Assembly (NCBI RefSeq): GCF_014839835.1
Contig: NC_071627.1
Span: 17,974,001-18,038,000 of the forward strand
Reading direction: 5' to 3'
DNA: 64,000 nt
DNA from: Dryobates pubescens
Taxonomy: Eukaryota > Chordata > Aves > Piciformes > Picidae
Positions 1 through 13,200 of the stretch are shown here, one piece after another. The translations under genes were made by a program, and so were the position numbers. How positions within the stretch are numbered: the stretch's first letter is position 1; each line of letters begins with the position of its first letter. The notes beneath the pieces were generated by a model. That model did no database searches, had not been told where the DNA came from, and was given only the letters and a program-made list of their open reading frames with translations.

Positions 1-295
1 ATTCATTCCAAGTACTTTCAAGAGACTTTTCCCAAGATACTTCCCATATCCTAGATCCAGAAAAATGAGCAGGGAAGTTCAGTCCACAGAAAACACCCCC
101 AAATCCTGGAGCGTTAAACTTACTCGCTGATTTTTGGAACAATTTCACTGCCACCTCTTTGCAAGTGCAGAATCCGAATGGAGAAGACACTGTGACTGTA
201 AAGAAGCATGCAGATATTTTAGAACGGAATTGCAACCTTTAAAGCCCCTCAAAGGTTGTATTTCAGCCTCAACAACTGTCCTCCCCCCTTCACAC

Positions 296-3200
296 CTGCG
301 ACTGGAGTTCTGATTCATGTGGGTGCTAGCAAAAGTCTGGTTTTTCCGGCCCAGTTTCAGCAACTTCCAAGCCTCATCGGCATCTTGGACGTTGATCCAG
401 TTTAGATCTGGAAAAAGCAGACAAAGCAGTTAGGAGACTGACAGAAAGCTTAATTATCTCCACCTCAACTTCACATTTTTATTTTGTTGACCTGAGCAAA
501 TGTGTAAGTACCAAGATCTAGCCACCAGAGATCTCAGAGGCCATAGAGGCCAGCAGGCTCCTCAACACATCACTGCTAAGCCACCCACCCAGCTCAGTCC
601 TCAAGCCTCTCTAGCAGACTAAAAATGTCTTTAAGGTAAATCTACCTTTCACGTAGGGGTTGCCAGTCTGGTCTTCACAGAGCCGCAGCGTCGGCCTCTT
701 GCGGTTCTGGCCAGTTAGAGTTGGTTCTAACAAGTCATAGATTAGCTCATTGTAAATCTCAAAGAAGGAGACCCAGATTGAGAACTGCATATCTCCTGTG
801 TTGGTAAGTGAAATACGATCCGAGTCATCCCAAGAAGGGCCTGGTTCTGGGGAAAGAGAGGGGAGGGGAAAACAAACATAAAATCGTGGTGGCAGTCTTA
901 CACAGGTCCAACAAAAATGATTTAGCTGCAGAGTGAGGCATCTTTCTTCAGCAGGAACACTATCCCAGACTCATTCCACATACCTCCTCTCTTGATAGGC
1001 ACTTTATTCTGACTCCAGAAGTACAGGGTACTTCAAACATGAATTCTTCCCAGCATAAGTGAAGTTTTAGCCCTTGTTACCTCAGTCATTCCATGCTCTT
1101 GGATACCTTATCAGCTAGTAGTTTCTCGGTTTGAAAGTCTGGGCACAAGTGTTCAGTGCAACATGTCACTTCAGCACCCTGCTTTCCAGCTATCTCCATC
1201 ACATGGCATTCAGCTGCTCGGTTCCCTTGAAATTAAGCAGTGCTAAGTAGCTTCATTTCACAGGGCTTGGTTACTATGCAGTGGTGAATTTTCTACATTG
1301 GCAAGACGTGTCATATGTACTAAGTTTTTCAGTCCTGACACCCTTTATCTTTCAATGGGAAAGTCCAGCACCTTTCCTCCCTTGCCCACAGCACAGCATC
1401 CAAACAGCCATCATCCTTTCTTCCCCCATCCTCTAACAATGAGTTAGGTAGTAAACAGGCTTCAGACATACCTTCTGTCTGGCTGATGTTGGAATGGCTG
1501 GTAAGTTGGCTAGATGAAGAGAGGCCAGCAACTCCACTGTCAAAGCTGCCACTGGTAGTGGCCTGGAGCTGAGATTCGGCACCGTGGCTCCTCTTCATTG
1601 GTGTTAACAGCTCTTCCTGGCAGGAAACAAAAACATGAGTGGGTATGTAGCCTGACACCATCCTTACCCTATCATTACTAAGCTTTTGAGAAGCTTCACA
1701 CTTACCTCCCACAGGCCAGCCCGCAGCATGGTCTGTTTCTTGGTCTCCTCTTGCCGCACCTGCCTGCTGTCCAACCAGACCACCTCACTGGAGAGGGAAG
1801 GCTTCAGATCCATGGCTTGATACAGCCTATCTCCCACACTGTTGAAGATGACCGCTAAGGAGCGAGGCAGAATCCCCCCATCTTTGTTGCTGCCTGAAGC
1901 AAGAACAGCAGCAAGCTAAGGATTCACATGTAAAAGCAGACAATTCCCTCAGTAGGCTACTAAGACCTAGTGCTTTCCTTACCCTGAATGGTGTGAGTCT
2001 TCCCTGAATTGGTAATGCCATAGGTGTACACCAGCCAGTTCTGCCCATTCAGTACATCCTTTACCACCTGCTTCATTGTTTCATCAAAGAACAATTTTTG
2101 TCCCACTTCTGGTCCAAAGATCTGCAAGCAAGACAAAAAATGGCCTCATGTATATCTTATCTTTTGACTGCTGATAGTTGTTCAAGTGATATTATGTAGT
2201 CCTTTGTTCCCTCCACTAGCCCCACATCATGAGCAACAGATCCAACAGTAATTCCAGTCCAAGACCCCTCTGCAAAAACAAGCTGTTCACTTGCTTTCAA
2301 TCTAGAAACATCTGATAATCACTACAGCCTCTCAGACATTTAGATCCTCATAAACGAAACAAGTTTGGCGTTTGCTGCTGAAAATTTTTTCAGCGTGAGC
2401 TTAAAAGGAGAAAGAAATAGGGAAACAGCAACAAAAACAAACTTAAGTAGAGAGGATTGTATGAGACCACATAGCTCAGGCAGTGCACTGGAATCAGTAA
2501 GGCAAACTTTTCAGGCTCTAAGGCTGGTTTTAAGCTCAAAAAATTTCCAGATGGCTCATTTGTCACAGTTACCTACCTGGGTGAAAGAGAATCTGTGTGC
2601 TGCTTGTCCCACTCCACGCTCTGTGCTCCGCATGGTGAAGGAGTCCTTAGGGGCTTTTAGAAGAAGAGTTTCTGAATTCTCGATGCAGACACAGCCCTAA
2701 AGAACACAAAAATACCATCACTGCAACCGCTTACAAGAGGCCATAACACAGGCAGCGAAAGCTAATAGCATCTCCCACAGGCAACCAACTCAGACTACTT
2801 CATTCAGTGCCTCACCTGGTCTTCCCCTTTTTCCACCTCTGTGGATTTCAGAGGTCGAACTCTCAGGTACACCTTTATTTTTCCATTGTTATGTTCAGCT
2901 ACAGCCTGAATAAAAAAGAAGGAAAAAAAAACACCAAAAACCACACAGCTTAAATATGGCAGTCACAGAGGCAATACAAAACCATCCATAAGAGCACTAG
3001 CAGAAACCACAGCACAGAACACATGCATAGCTACCCTGACTGGTGCTCAGTAACTAATTGACACTTCCTTGGTCCCAAACTCCCCAGCAATACCAGAAGC
3101 TTTCTGATGCATTGCTAGTCACACCAGCATTTCTTTTATCTAGTAATTCAGACCAACCACCTGAAGAACTGAAGCCAAAATCAGACCCCAGACCAAGCAC

Positions 3201-3574
3201 CATGTTCAAAGGCATCATGCTGAGGCAGTTAGCAGCTGTGCCCTTCACCACATACTGCTTTTAATAGTAACTGCTACTTCCAATGCAGCATTTTGTTTTA
3301 GCCTTTTTTGAAGGGTTTCGCTTACCCCCTGCACCACAATGCCTTAGTACCACTAAGGCAGCCTCTAAGAGGCACAGCAGCCACTGCCCTGTTTGTGACA
3401 GAAGAGTTCCAACCTCACCTGTTGGGAGCCCTCCAGATCTGAAGAGATGGCAGAGAATTCTGACAGCAGGTCCTTGCGCACATTGTCCCCAAACCCTGTT
3501 GCCGTGGATTCAAGAACAGGGGAGGCTACATCATCATCAGAAAACAACCCTGGGGAAATAACTGTATGCGCCAT
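296..3574 (-). CDS. KIF20A: KIF20A, mitotic kinesin-like protein (5' half; gene continues off the left edge)
   Basis: Kinesin-6 family motor that acts at the central spindle and in cytokinesis. Coding exons on the minus strand, by descending position: 3419-3574 (ATG at 3574), 2816-2905, 2577-2696, 1983-2121, 1706-1893, 1472-1616, 646-846 and 296-407. All junctions are GT/AG and the frame stays open for about 384 residues; vertebrate KIF20A is about 890. The N-terminus MAHTVISPGLFSDDD resembles the human start. KVYLRVRPL opens the motor domain at about residue 63. The P-loop GITNSGKT is at about 157-164, FDSGVAGLSS lies in the long family-specific insert, and the switch I motif NQNSSR closes the last exon seen. 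Switch II, the neck and the coiled coil lie beyond position 1. Bases 1-295 look intronic. Expression is probably G2/M-specific (see the promoter entry). Identity is secure; exon edges are inferred. Confidence 0.95.
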
Positions 3575-4088
3575 AGTGTCTCGCACAGCTCCTAAAGAAA
3601 AAAAAGGGGCACAATGAGGGCAGGTCGGCATTACAGCAGTCTTCTGTGAGTCTAAGCTTTGCTCTTCATGCATGCAGTCGACCACCACTGCCATATCCAT
3701 CCGTTCCCAGACTGCCACACAATCGCCCTTACACATAACATACACTGATATACAGGGTGCTGCTATAAAATCACACACGCACCACACACCCCCACAGAAC
3801 CCCAGGCACACCACGCAGACACACGGAACACCTACAGGGCCTCAGACACACCGCCTAGACACACGGAGAGCTCCCTACACAGAGACCACCGCATGGAAGC
3901 TGCTCATGCAGCCCACCATACAGGGCTGCTCCACATACAGACAAAATCGCGACTCTCCCAGGCGCCCGAGACCTCCCTGAGGCCGGCAAGAGCGCTGCAG
4001 AACCTACTCCGCTGCTCGTCCAGCCCGGCCGCGGACCGCTCCGCCACCCCGCACACGGCTCACCTCCGCACGGTGCCTACTGTTGGGG

Positions 4089-4095
4089 TTTCAAA
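4089..4095 (-). promoter_or_regulatory. CHR element (TTTGAAA) of the KIF20A promoter
   Basis: On the minus strand this reads TTTGAAA, within GGTTTGAAACC. It matches the cell-cycle genes homology region bound by DREAM/MuvB-B-MYB-FOXM1 complexes. It lies about 10-25 bases upstream of the inferred KIF20A transcription start, the usual place for a CHR. KIF20A is a known G2/M gene of this class in mammals. The match is short, so confidence rests on position and on the nearby CCAAT boxes. Confidence 0.65.
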
Positions 4096-4116
4096 CCTCG
4101 CCGTCCGCCCGTTCCG

Positions 4117-4149
4117 CCAATGGGGGCCCGCGCCCGCACGGCCGCCAAT
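4117..4149. promoter_or_regulatory. Pair of CCAAT boxes (NF-Y type)
   Basis: CCAAT occurs at 4117-4121 and again at 4145-4149, 28 bases apart start to start, both just upstream of the CHR as seen from KIF20A. Repeated CCAAT boxes about three helical turns apart upstream of a CHR are characteristic of G2/M gene promoters. They may also serve the divergent BRD8 gene. Confidence 0.6.
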
Positions 4150-4290
4150 CAGAGATCGCCGTGGGGCAGCAGGGGGCGGAGCCCGTGCGATCGGCTCGCC
4201 CGCGTGCCCGGGGACGGCCGGCGGCGCGCGCGCCTCCCGGCGGGCTTTGCGCACAGCTCCACCCTGCCTCCCTCGGGCCGGGCGGGGAAG

Positions 4291-7200
4291 ATGGCGGCGG
4301 GGACGGGCAGTGAGTGCGGGGCCTGTCGGGAGAAGCGGTGGGGAGCGGGTGGACGGCAGCGGGAGAGCAGCGGAGGTGGCCCACGGTAGCGGCGGCCCAC
4401 CGTAGTGGAGCCGGGGCAGGGGAGAGAGCAGAGCAACGTCCCGAAGAGAATTGAGCGGCTCTGACGGGAGGGGGTGGTGCCAGCGATCGCGCTAGGGGCG
4501 GGGCAGCGGGCCCGGGGGAGGGGCGGGGCAGCGGGCCCGGGGGAGGGGCGGGGCGGGGGCATGGCTAGCGGGGCGGAGGCGTGGCTAGTCGGTGGCACCG
4601 GGGTTCGAGGCTTGGGGTCCCCGGCGGGGAGCAGGGTAAAGGTGGGTCGGTGCACTCCTTCCCCTGTCCCGGCAGAGCACAAGCTGTTGAGCGCCGGCCC
4701 CACGGAGCCGTGGTCCATCCGCGAGAAGCTCTGCCTGGCCTCCTCCGTCATGCGCAGCGGGGACCAGAACTGGTGAGGGGCGGAGCGGGGGTCACGGCCG
4801 CGGCCCTGCCTTCGGTGTGCGCGGGCACTGGGCTTCCGGGCAAAGCGCGGGCTGGGGGGAGCTGTACGGAAGCTGGTTGTTCATTGGGCCGGTTCGTTGT
4901 GCCACAGCTAGTGAGAAACTTCTGCTGTCTGCGTACTCTGTTGAAAAACGAAGTTGGGCAGTTAAAGATGGAAGTATTAGACTTGAATATCGTTTCACTT
5001 TTTTCATAGCTACTGTGTGAAAAGGCAAGTGTGTCAGTCTTCAAATCATGGAATCGCTAAGATTATCAAGTCCATCATTAACCAAACATTAATGAGTCCA
5101 CCCCTAGAATGTCCAGAATCAGAACAAAGAGTAATGTATTCCAACATAGATCAGAAGACATATGTTTTAATCAAGGTGGACGTTTGATAATGGACTCCTG
5201 TGCATTGCTACTGCACTTGTAGCTCTGCTTTGCTGCCTTTTTCCCTTCACCAAAGTAAAACCATTGTGGAAATGTAGTAGTGTCACCAGAAGATAGAAAT
5301 TTGTTTTTCAGTGCAGAGAAGGGAATGTGTTGTTCATTTGGGAGTAGACAAACTTTTTTAAGTCTAATGACTGTACTTCAGTAGCTCCCAAACATAACTC
5401 CTTGGCAAGTTCATTGTGGTAATGGATGCTCTTCAGCGATGAACCTCAAGACAGGTTAGCTTATTTTCTCTGCACATTAGTTAGGAAGGAGAGTAAGCTG
5501 ACCATGACTTGCCATTTCTTTCCTGTAGGGTCTCAGTCAGCAGAGCTATCAAACCTTTTGCAGAGCCAGGACGCCCACCTGACTGGTTTTCCCAGAAGGT
5601 AAGATACTGGTTCTGCATGGGATGTGCATGACAGCTGCCTGAGAGACTGTATTTCTTGGGGGCTTCTTTTAAACAGGGAATTTTTTTTTTATCAAATCCT
5701 TTTTCTGAAATTAAAGTTGAGTTTACAGTGCAGTCGTAAGCAAAATGCAAGGATCAAAGACCTGAAACCGCTTTTTTGTAAGGGATGGTTAAAGGTAAAA
5801 CCCTTCAACAAGAGATGAGCAATGAGAGATACAACTGATGTCTGTGTAATCACAAGTGGCATGAAGTTGAGGATGAGTAAGGATTCTTAGTGCTTTGTCC
5901 AGTACAAGATTTGAAAGCTATTAAGTTTGACTTACAGGAGGCAGGCTCAAAGCAAACCTAAAGAGATTCTTCTTCACCAGGCATGTAATTAAGCACTGGA
6001 ATTCCTTGCCCCAGGAATCTGTGGATACCCACATGTTTTGGTGTGTCCTGCTGTGTGGGCAAGCATCTGGATTTTTTGTCGTGTAACAGAGACATTAAGA
6101 GAATCAAAGAAGGAGGTGCTGGGGATTTTATCTTGCTTGCTGTTTTTGTTAAGCTGTGAGACTGGCCTTGATAAGATGTTATTTTATCTTCTCTATTTTT
6201 GGTTGATTTTCACAGACAGAAACATTACAGCTACAGTTTCCCTAATCATGCTTTCTTGCTTTGATTTCGAAGTTGGGAGTGTCTGTTCTTTAGCTTTGTT
6301 TTGGAGATCAACCTGGGCAGTGAATGAGAATATTCTCGTTCACTCTGCACTATGGTGAGTTATAGGCAGGGGGGAAATTCTGGAGAAGACTGTCAGATCA
6401 GTTCATGAAGTGTTAGACCTCTGAAGAAGTGGAACTGAGGGCCTTGTAGGCTTTGTTGATAGGCGTTTGCTCCAGCTGACTCTTTGGTGTCCTCTGACTT
6501 TCTGTGTTTCTTCTTAGCACTGTGCATCTCAGTATTCAGAGCTCTTGGAGACTACAGAGACCCCTAAGTGAGTACAAAGTCTGACCCACGTGCAGTCTGT
6601 AGCAGTGTGGATTTGTCAGGTGCATTTGGGGGCGTATTAGCAAGCAAAGGACTTGATAGTGCACATCCAAAAAGAGCACAGAGGAATGAGGAAACTCAGT
6701 TGTGATAGCTGGCATGGGTAGACAGTGGGATCAGATTATGGCAGATGGGGGAGCTTGGCAAGCCCAGGGTATTTCTTAGAACACGTTCCCCATCTCCCTT
6801 TGTATCCTTTGTTTTGTTTTGTTGTTTGTTTTGGGGTTTTTTTGAAAGGACTGGACTATTTCAGTGTTACATTGTTCTCAAACTGATCGCTCTGCCCTTG
6901 GTAGTGTCTTCCATGTGTCCCTACTGTCATTACAATACCTTGCAGGGAGACAGGGTCCTCTTTACCACAGCTCCATTTATAAGAGTTGTAGTGTGTATTT
7001 GGGGATTTAATGCAACAGAAAGAAATGTCTATCTGACTGGAATAAACCCCTGTGTATTAGTCTTGTTGATCAGAAGCTTAACACATAAAAATATCATTCA
7101 GAAGGGGGTTAGAAAAGGCAACAAGAGTGAGAAGAAGAAACATTTTGTATCTGTCTCTGTTTTACAGTAATTTCTTACAGTTTTCTTATCAATGCTGCCA

Positions 7201-10200
7201 GTATAGCTTTGTAGTCTTGGATATTCCTCACTCCTAAGTCCAGGCATTTTGTTCTGAGTCTTCACATCAGATCACATTAAAAGCAGAATGCTTAAAAGTA
7301 GTATTTGTTTGTCATAGTGCTGAATGTTCTTCAGCACTGGAGTTACCAAGACAAAGGACTTAGTAGAGTTACTGAGGGAAAACCAGGCATTTCTTTGTGG
7401 GTAGTAAGAATCTTTCTCTGTAGTAGAATGATTAATTTTGTTCAGCTTGAGAATCTGGATTGGGCTTGCATCTCTGATACATTCCTGGAGACATTTAAGC
7501 ATTAGATAAACTTTTCAGAAGAAATTGTTTTAACTTTGTGCTGTCCAATATAATTTGAGAGAAACTGGAAGAGGTTGATTTATTTTGTGTAGGGGGTTTT
7601 TTTGTGCATGTGTCAGGAGCTACAGACAGCAGCCATTTCTGAAAGGAGAGCTGGGGCTTCTGTGTTTTGTATCTGAACTGTTTTGTTTTGCTCGATAGGA
7701 GAAAACGTGGTGAGAAGGGAGAGGTTGTGGAAACTGTGGAAGATGTTATTGTGAGGAAACTGACTGCAGAACGAGTGGAGGAGTTGAAGAAAATGATTAA
7801 AGAAACACAGGAGAAATACAGGTGTGTGGCAGAGGCAATGAGCTGTGGTGCACCTAAGAGCCCTGCTTTGAAAAAGTAGCCTTAAGCGTGATGGTGCTTG
7901 GGGTGAAAATGCTGCTTGAGATTTAGTCTCCCATGATCAGTAAGAAGATTTTCTGATTACAGGCAACTCAAGAAGGATGCAGAGCTGATCCAGGCTGGGC
8001 ATATGGATAACAGACTGGAGGAGCTGTGCAATGAGATTATGATGTAGGTTATTTAATTATTTCCATGTTACACTTTTTTCCTCAGATTGTGGTTGCCTGA
8101 CACCCTGTGTTTGTCAGACACCTCTTGATCTGTGTACATTGGATTCAGAGAAATGAGTCAGCTGGGCAAATGTGGGTCTCTGAGGGACTTAGTTCACACT
8201 GGGGACATGAGTTTGTGCAGAACATCTTCTGGAGTTTCTCAGCCAGGGGCTTGCTGATGGTTTGCAACACGATGCTTGCCTCCTCCATTTTGATAATCAG
8301 CAGGAAGTGAAATTTCCTGGTGAGCATTGTTGTTCTCTGACTGGCCTCTGACTCTGCTTCCTTCAGAGGATTTGTCCACAGTGGCAGGTCATTGTTATCT
8401 GGGGATGATGGGGTGGGGAGCAGTAAGCTGATTGTGGAGGAGTAACCAAGTGGAACACTGTGTGACAGCAGGCTTTGGTTCTATATGCAGAAAGAAAAAA
8501 ATGGAGGAGGAGGAGGCAGAAGTCAAGAGAAAAGCCACAGATGCTGCTTATCAGGGTAAGCTGGAAATGAGCTTCCTTACTCCTCCTCAGAGAGAGAAGC
8601 ATATGTTCATAAGAACATTTAGGAAATATTTAAGTGTTGTTAAGACCTGTTTAGGAGGAATTCTGTGACCCCATGAGCTGGAATGGAAGCCTTTCCAGCA
8701 CTGTATTTGCAACAGGGCAAAATGCAGAAGGGAACAAATTCTGTAGAAAAGTTCTAAGAAGAAGCAGAATTAGGAAGGAGCTCTCAGAATATCAAGTTTT
8801 TCATCCCTGTATTTTTCCCTCTAGTTTTACTGTTGTCTGAAGGTAAAAGGAAGAGAGATTTGTTCTGAGTGCTTGATTCATTTATAATTCTTGGGGCAAT
8901 TCAGTGAACTAACCTCCCAGTGGTGGGAGGTGGTGAGCACCCAGTGCTCCAGAAATCTGAAACCAAATTGCATTACCCAGTGTGAGTCTTGTTTGTGAAC
9001 TGAGCCTAGTGTGGTGCAAGAAATTCCTACAATACAAGTTTTCTTAGGACTCTTTATGATGAAGTCAGAGGTAACTCTCAGTGACTGTCCAAGATGGAGT
9101 CATGGAATCTTGCTTTTTTACCTCTTCTAGCTCGTCAGGCGATTAAGAACCCACCACGGCGGTTAACGGGCGTGATGGTTCGCTCCCCTGCAGGTTCCAC
9201 TTCCCCAGGGGGAGACTATGCCCTGGGAGATCTTTCTCAGCCCACTGTGGATGATGCCAGTCCTGGGGTAAGGATCTTTCCCATGGTAAGGGGGAAAGAC
9301 AAGCCTGGGACCTGAGGCTCTACATCCATCATGGAACAGGAGCCTGGGGAGAACCCCGTGCTTTGTTTTGCAGACTTCTTGCTGTGGTAGTGCTGTAGTG
9401 TGGTTGATGTACAGTGCTGCTCAAGATACATGTCCTCTTCTGTGTCTGTGGTGATCAGATGCCTGGATCAAAGGCTGTGTAGAGGCATCAGTGGGCTGGC
9501 GAGGCAGTCTTCTGTGTGTGCCTGGAAACAGCATTATAGGGCAGGGAAAGGGTGAAAGCCTATGCCTGGAGTAGGTGTAGTGAGTGACTGGAGTAGGTGT
9601 CTGTGGTGTGCTGGATCAGTGCTCTTGGGGGAAGGAGCAAGTGGGGCTAGTCCGTGTGGTGGAGTGTGGCTTTGAACAGTGTGGTTTTTCTCTTTCTCAG
9701 GTCACTCCAGGGACTTTGCCCAGCACCCCAGTTGCCTCCTTCATTGGAATCCCTGACACCCCTCCAGGCTCTGCTCCCCTGGATGCCCCCATGACCCCAG
9801 TCACTGATGATTCACCCCAGAAAAAGATGCTAGGACAAAAAGCAACTCCGCCTCCTTCCCCTCTGCTCTCAGAGCTGCTGAAGAAGGGCAGTCTCCTGCC
9901 CACAAGCCCCAGGCTGGTATGGAGCTCTCTGCTCATATATGCAAGCACACAAACAGTTTGCTCCAGACTCTCCCACTGACAAAGGGGGAGCTGCAAAGGC
10001 GTTTGTGAGAGTCCCAACAGAAGTGATACGAGAGATACAATTACCCCTGTGAGCCACAGAGGTGGGACCCTTTCCCACAGTGTTGTGGGTTCAGGACTGC
10101 AGGGATCATTCAGCATGTAGGGCTGGCTATCTCCCCTCAGTCATAAGGAGTTGGAGCTGCAGGCTTTGCTAGAGGAGATTGTTCTCCTTGGGGAAGGGAG

Positions 10201-13200
10201 CATGTTAGTCATTGTCATTCCAGTCAGCCTTCATGGAGGTGCTCTTGATGATTTCTGCTTTGGGCTCACTATTCTTTACATCTTGGCAGGAAGTTGAGTT
10301 TCTATTTTTGTAGTGGGCTTTAGCTCGTGAGTAGAGAGTCCTGTGATGGAGTTTATGACCAATATTGAAGTGCTTCAGTTTTTTCCTTCTTTCCTCTTAA
10401 TTGTAGACAGTTCTTAAAATCACTCTGGTGACAGCCTACTTTTGGTGTTAGTGACTCTGGAAGTCTTCAGGGTGAAACCATTGCTGGACAGTGTTGAGAG
10501 CCCAGCCTGAAAATAGCAGCCATCAGCCTGCCTGTGGCATGGATTCCCTGTGTTAGTGCTTGTGTGATGGAATAGGTGTATTGTTGTTGATTTGCCTTCT
10601 TTTAATAGATGTGGAGTCTTTTCTACATGTTAGTTTGAGTAAAGGTTCCATGGGTTCTATGTTTGCAGGGTGCAGTGTAACACAGGGTGGAGCAAGGAAA
10701 TCTAATGGCTGTGAAAGACTGAGTTTTCTTTGTATGGACAGAACTGGTTTAGATCTGCTTCAAGGTCCATCATAGGTTTACTGTGTGAGCTTGATAGAGT
10801 TACTTTCCATCTTGGTGCTTCAGTTTCCCTCAGCTCAAAATAAGGGATACTTCTCTGCTATTTCTAGGGATAGAGAGACTTATCTCTGAAAGATTGGTAG
10901 AGCACATGATGTATTTGACCTCACTTCAAAGGAAGGTGACACTGCAGCTGTATTGTAGCCAAAGAATAATTGTCATGTTGTGCACTTGCTTGAGGAGCCT
11001 CAGGCAGGGACTAGGCTGGACAAAAAGTGCAGAAGAAATGCTGAGACAGCACATGATGGACATATTCATGGAGGTGCCTATCTGGCAGAGAATCACTGAT
11101 GTGCTGCTATCTCCAGGAACTTCAGTTGTGTCCTCCTCCTTTGGCAGGTCGGCGAAAATGAAATGGCAGTGGCTTCTGGTCACATGAACAGTGCAGGAGT
11201 CCTGCTGGAGGTAGGAAGTGTCCTTCCAGTGCTGCACAGCGGGGAAATGCAGTCTGCATCTGGTGCTGTCCCTGCATCTCCTGCTGCTTCAGGTAACTCG
11301 GGACACTCCCTCTGCAGTTCTCCCTTCAGAGTATCTTCAGACTGTTCTGTGAATTGTCTCTAGAGAGAGATGAAGGACATCTAGCCTGGCTGGTTTGGAG
11401 GCTTCATTATGACTTTTATTCCTGTTGTCTTAGCTGATAAGGAGCTGGCTAAAAAATGGTCTACTATCTGATTCTTGATGTGTCTAAACTGCAGCTCCCT
11501 ATGAATCTGGAGAGCTCTTGTGTCTTACCTCTGCTTTAGCCTAGGGCTCTGTCTCTTGAGGATTAGACCACAGTGGACTCTCAGCTCCAAAGTTAAGTTC
11601 CACAGAGCAAGGGCCAAGAATGTGAGAGGCTTTGCACTGGGCCTTTGCAGAACAATCTGCCTAAGGTGAAGGTCTCAGCTCATGCTAACCAGTGCTTCAG
11701 CCACATTGACTGGAGCTGAGGATTTGTGCCATTCATATAATTCCCATATGAATAATCTTATTTTCCCTATCCATGTCTATTCCTTAAGACCTGTCAATTT
11801 GGTCCAGACAGTTCAGTGAATTCAAGACTGCAATTTACAGCTGAGTGACAACCTTTGATATAAGAAGAATTCTCTAGGAAAGACCTGCAAAGAGATCCCT
11901 TCTGCTCCCTTCCAGCTCCTGTGATGACTGTTTGTCTTGGCTTACCTTGTGTGGCTCTCTCAGCACTGTTTTCAGATTTCCCATAACTATTGGGATGAGC
12001 CTTTGGAAGGGTATCGGTCTGCATGTGTGGCTTAGCCTGTCCAGCCCTTACATTGAACATAGTGTCCCATAGTCTGTCTGAGTCTGTCTCAGACTGCACA
12101 CACAAAGGAGCTGGGTATTTTTAGTGCAGGTTTTCTGTATAGTTTTGGGACCATTTATAGGTATCTCTCAGTGTGTTTTTCCCAGAAGAAGCCACCAGAC
12201 AGTGAAGAGCCCCAGTGCTGGCTTTGTGGACTTCAGTGGTGGCTGCTTCTTGCTCATGTGCCTTTCCCTTCTACTCTCTGTTAGGTGCTCCTACGCTTTC
12301 CCGGCTTTTAGAAGCTGGTCCTGCACAGTTCACCTCACCTCTTGCTTCCTTCTCCGCTGTTGCCAGCGAACCTCCAGCTAAGCTCCTGCCACCCCCCGTA
12401 GAGCCTGTGTCCCAGGCAACCATTGTCATGATGCCCACGCTGTCAGCACCATCCGTTGTGCCACCAGCTGCAGCTCCAGAAAGCGTAGCCACAGGTGCGT
12501 TCCTCAACTACGCACTCGTAGGTCATGCACTGCTGGAAAGCAGAACTTCTGTTGGGATCAGCACCCAGCAAGCTCTCAGCTGGCCTTTTATTACCTCAGA
12601 CTCACCATCCTTGCTGAAAGGATGGTTATGGCTGGGTTCTGGAGTAAACAGATGGTTTTAAACAGGATTACTGGGTGGGGGTGGGGATGCTAATGTTATG
12701 TTGCTGGATTGTTGTTCAGAGTCTGGAATCTCACTTTGTCTTTACTGAGGCAAAGCAAGCCCATATTTGTCTTATTTTTCTAAGCCATGATGCTGTGGGT
12801 GGACCTGGGATACTTGCAATTGGTGCTTGGTCTTATCCCCTGCAGTATTTGTTTGTGTGGGCCTGACTTCTCCAGATTGGTCTCTGATTGTCACTCTCAC
12901 ACTTGCGCAGTGAACCAGCCAGAAGCCTGTGTTGCCATGGAGGCAGTGTCTGATTCCCATACCGTGACAGTGTCCATGGACAGCAGTGAAATATCCATGA
13001 TCATTGATTCCATCAAGAAAGAGTGCCTGGGTTCTGGGGCTGGCAGCACTGCAGGGTCTTCCAAAGATCACTGCATTGATGGGAAAGAAGACCTGGATTT
13101 GGCTGAGAAAATGGATATTGCAGTGTCCTATACGGGGGAAGAGCTGGACTTCGATACTGTTGGAAATATTATAGCAATCATTGAGGACAAGGTAAACAGG

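Larger units (their letters stand above)
4064..4290. promoter_or_regulatory. Bidirectional CpG-rich promoter of KIF20A (minus) and BRD8 (plus)
   Basis: Only about 0.7 kb separates the divergent ATGs, 3574 for KIF20A and 4291 for BRD8. A donor on the minus strand (GTGAGC reading down from 4063) marks a short untranslated KIF20A first exon beginning at 4064. It would be joined to an acceptor that makes 3591 the first base of the ATG exon. The core is very GC-rich and CpG-dense and has no TATA box. Two CCAAT boxes and a CHR-like element lie on the KIF20A side. The BRD8 start is embedded in the sequence AAGATGGCGGC, a typical YY1-type initiator context for a housekeeping gene. Confidence 0.8.
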
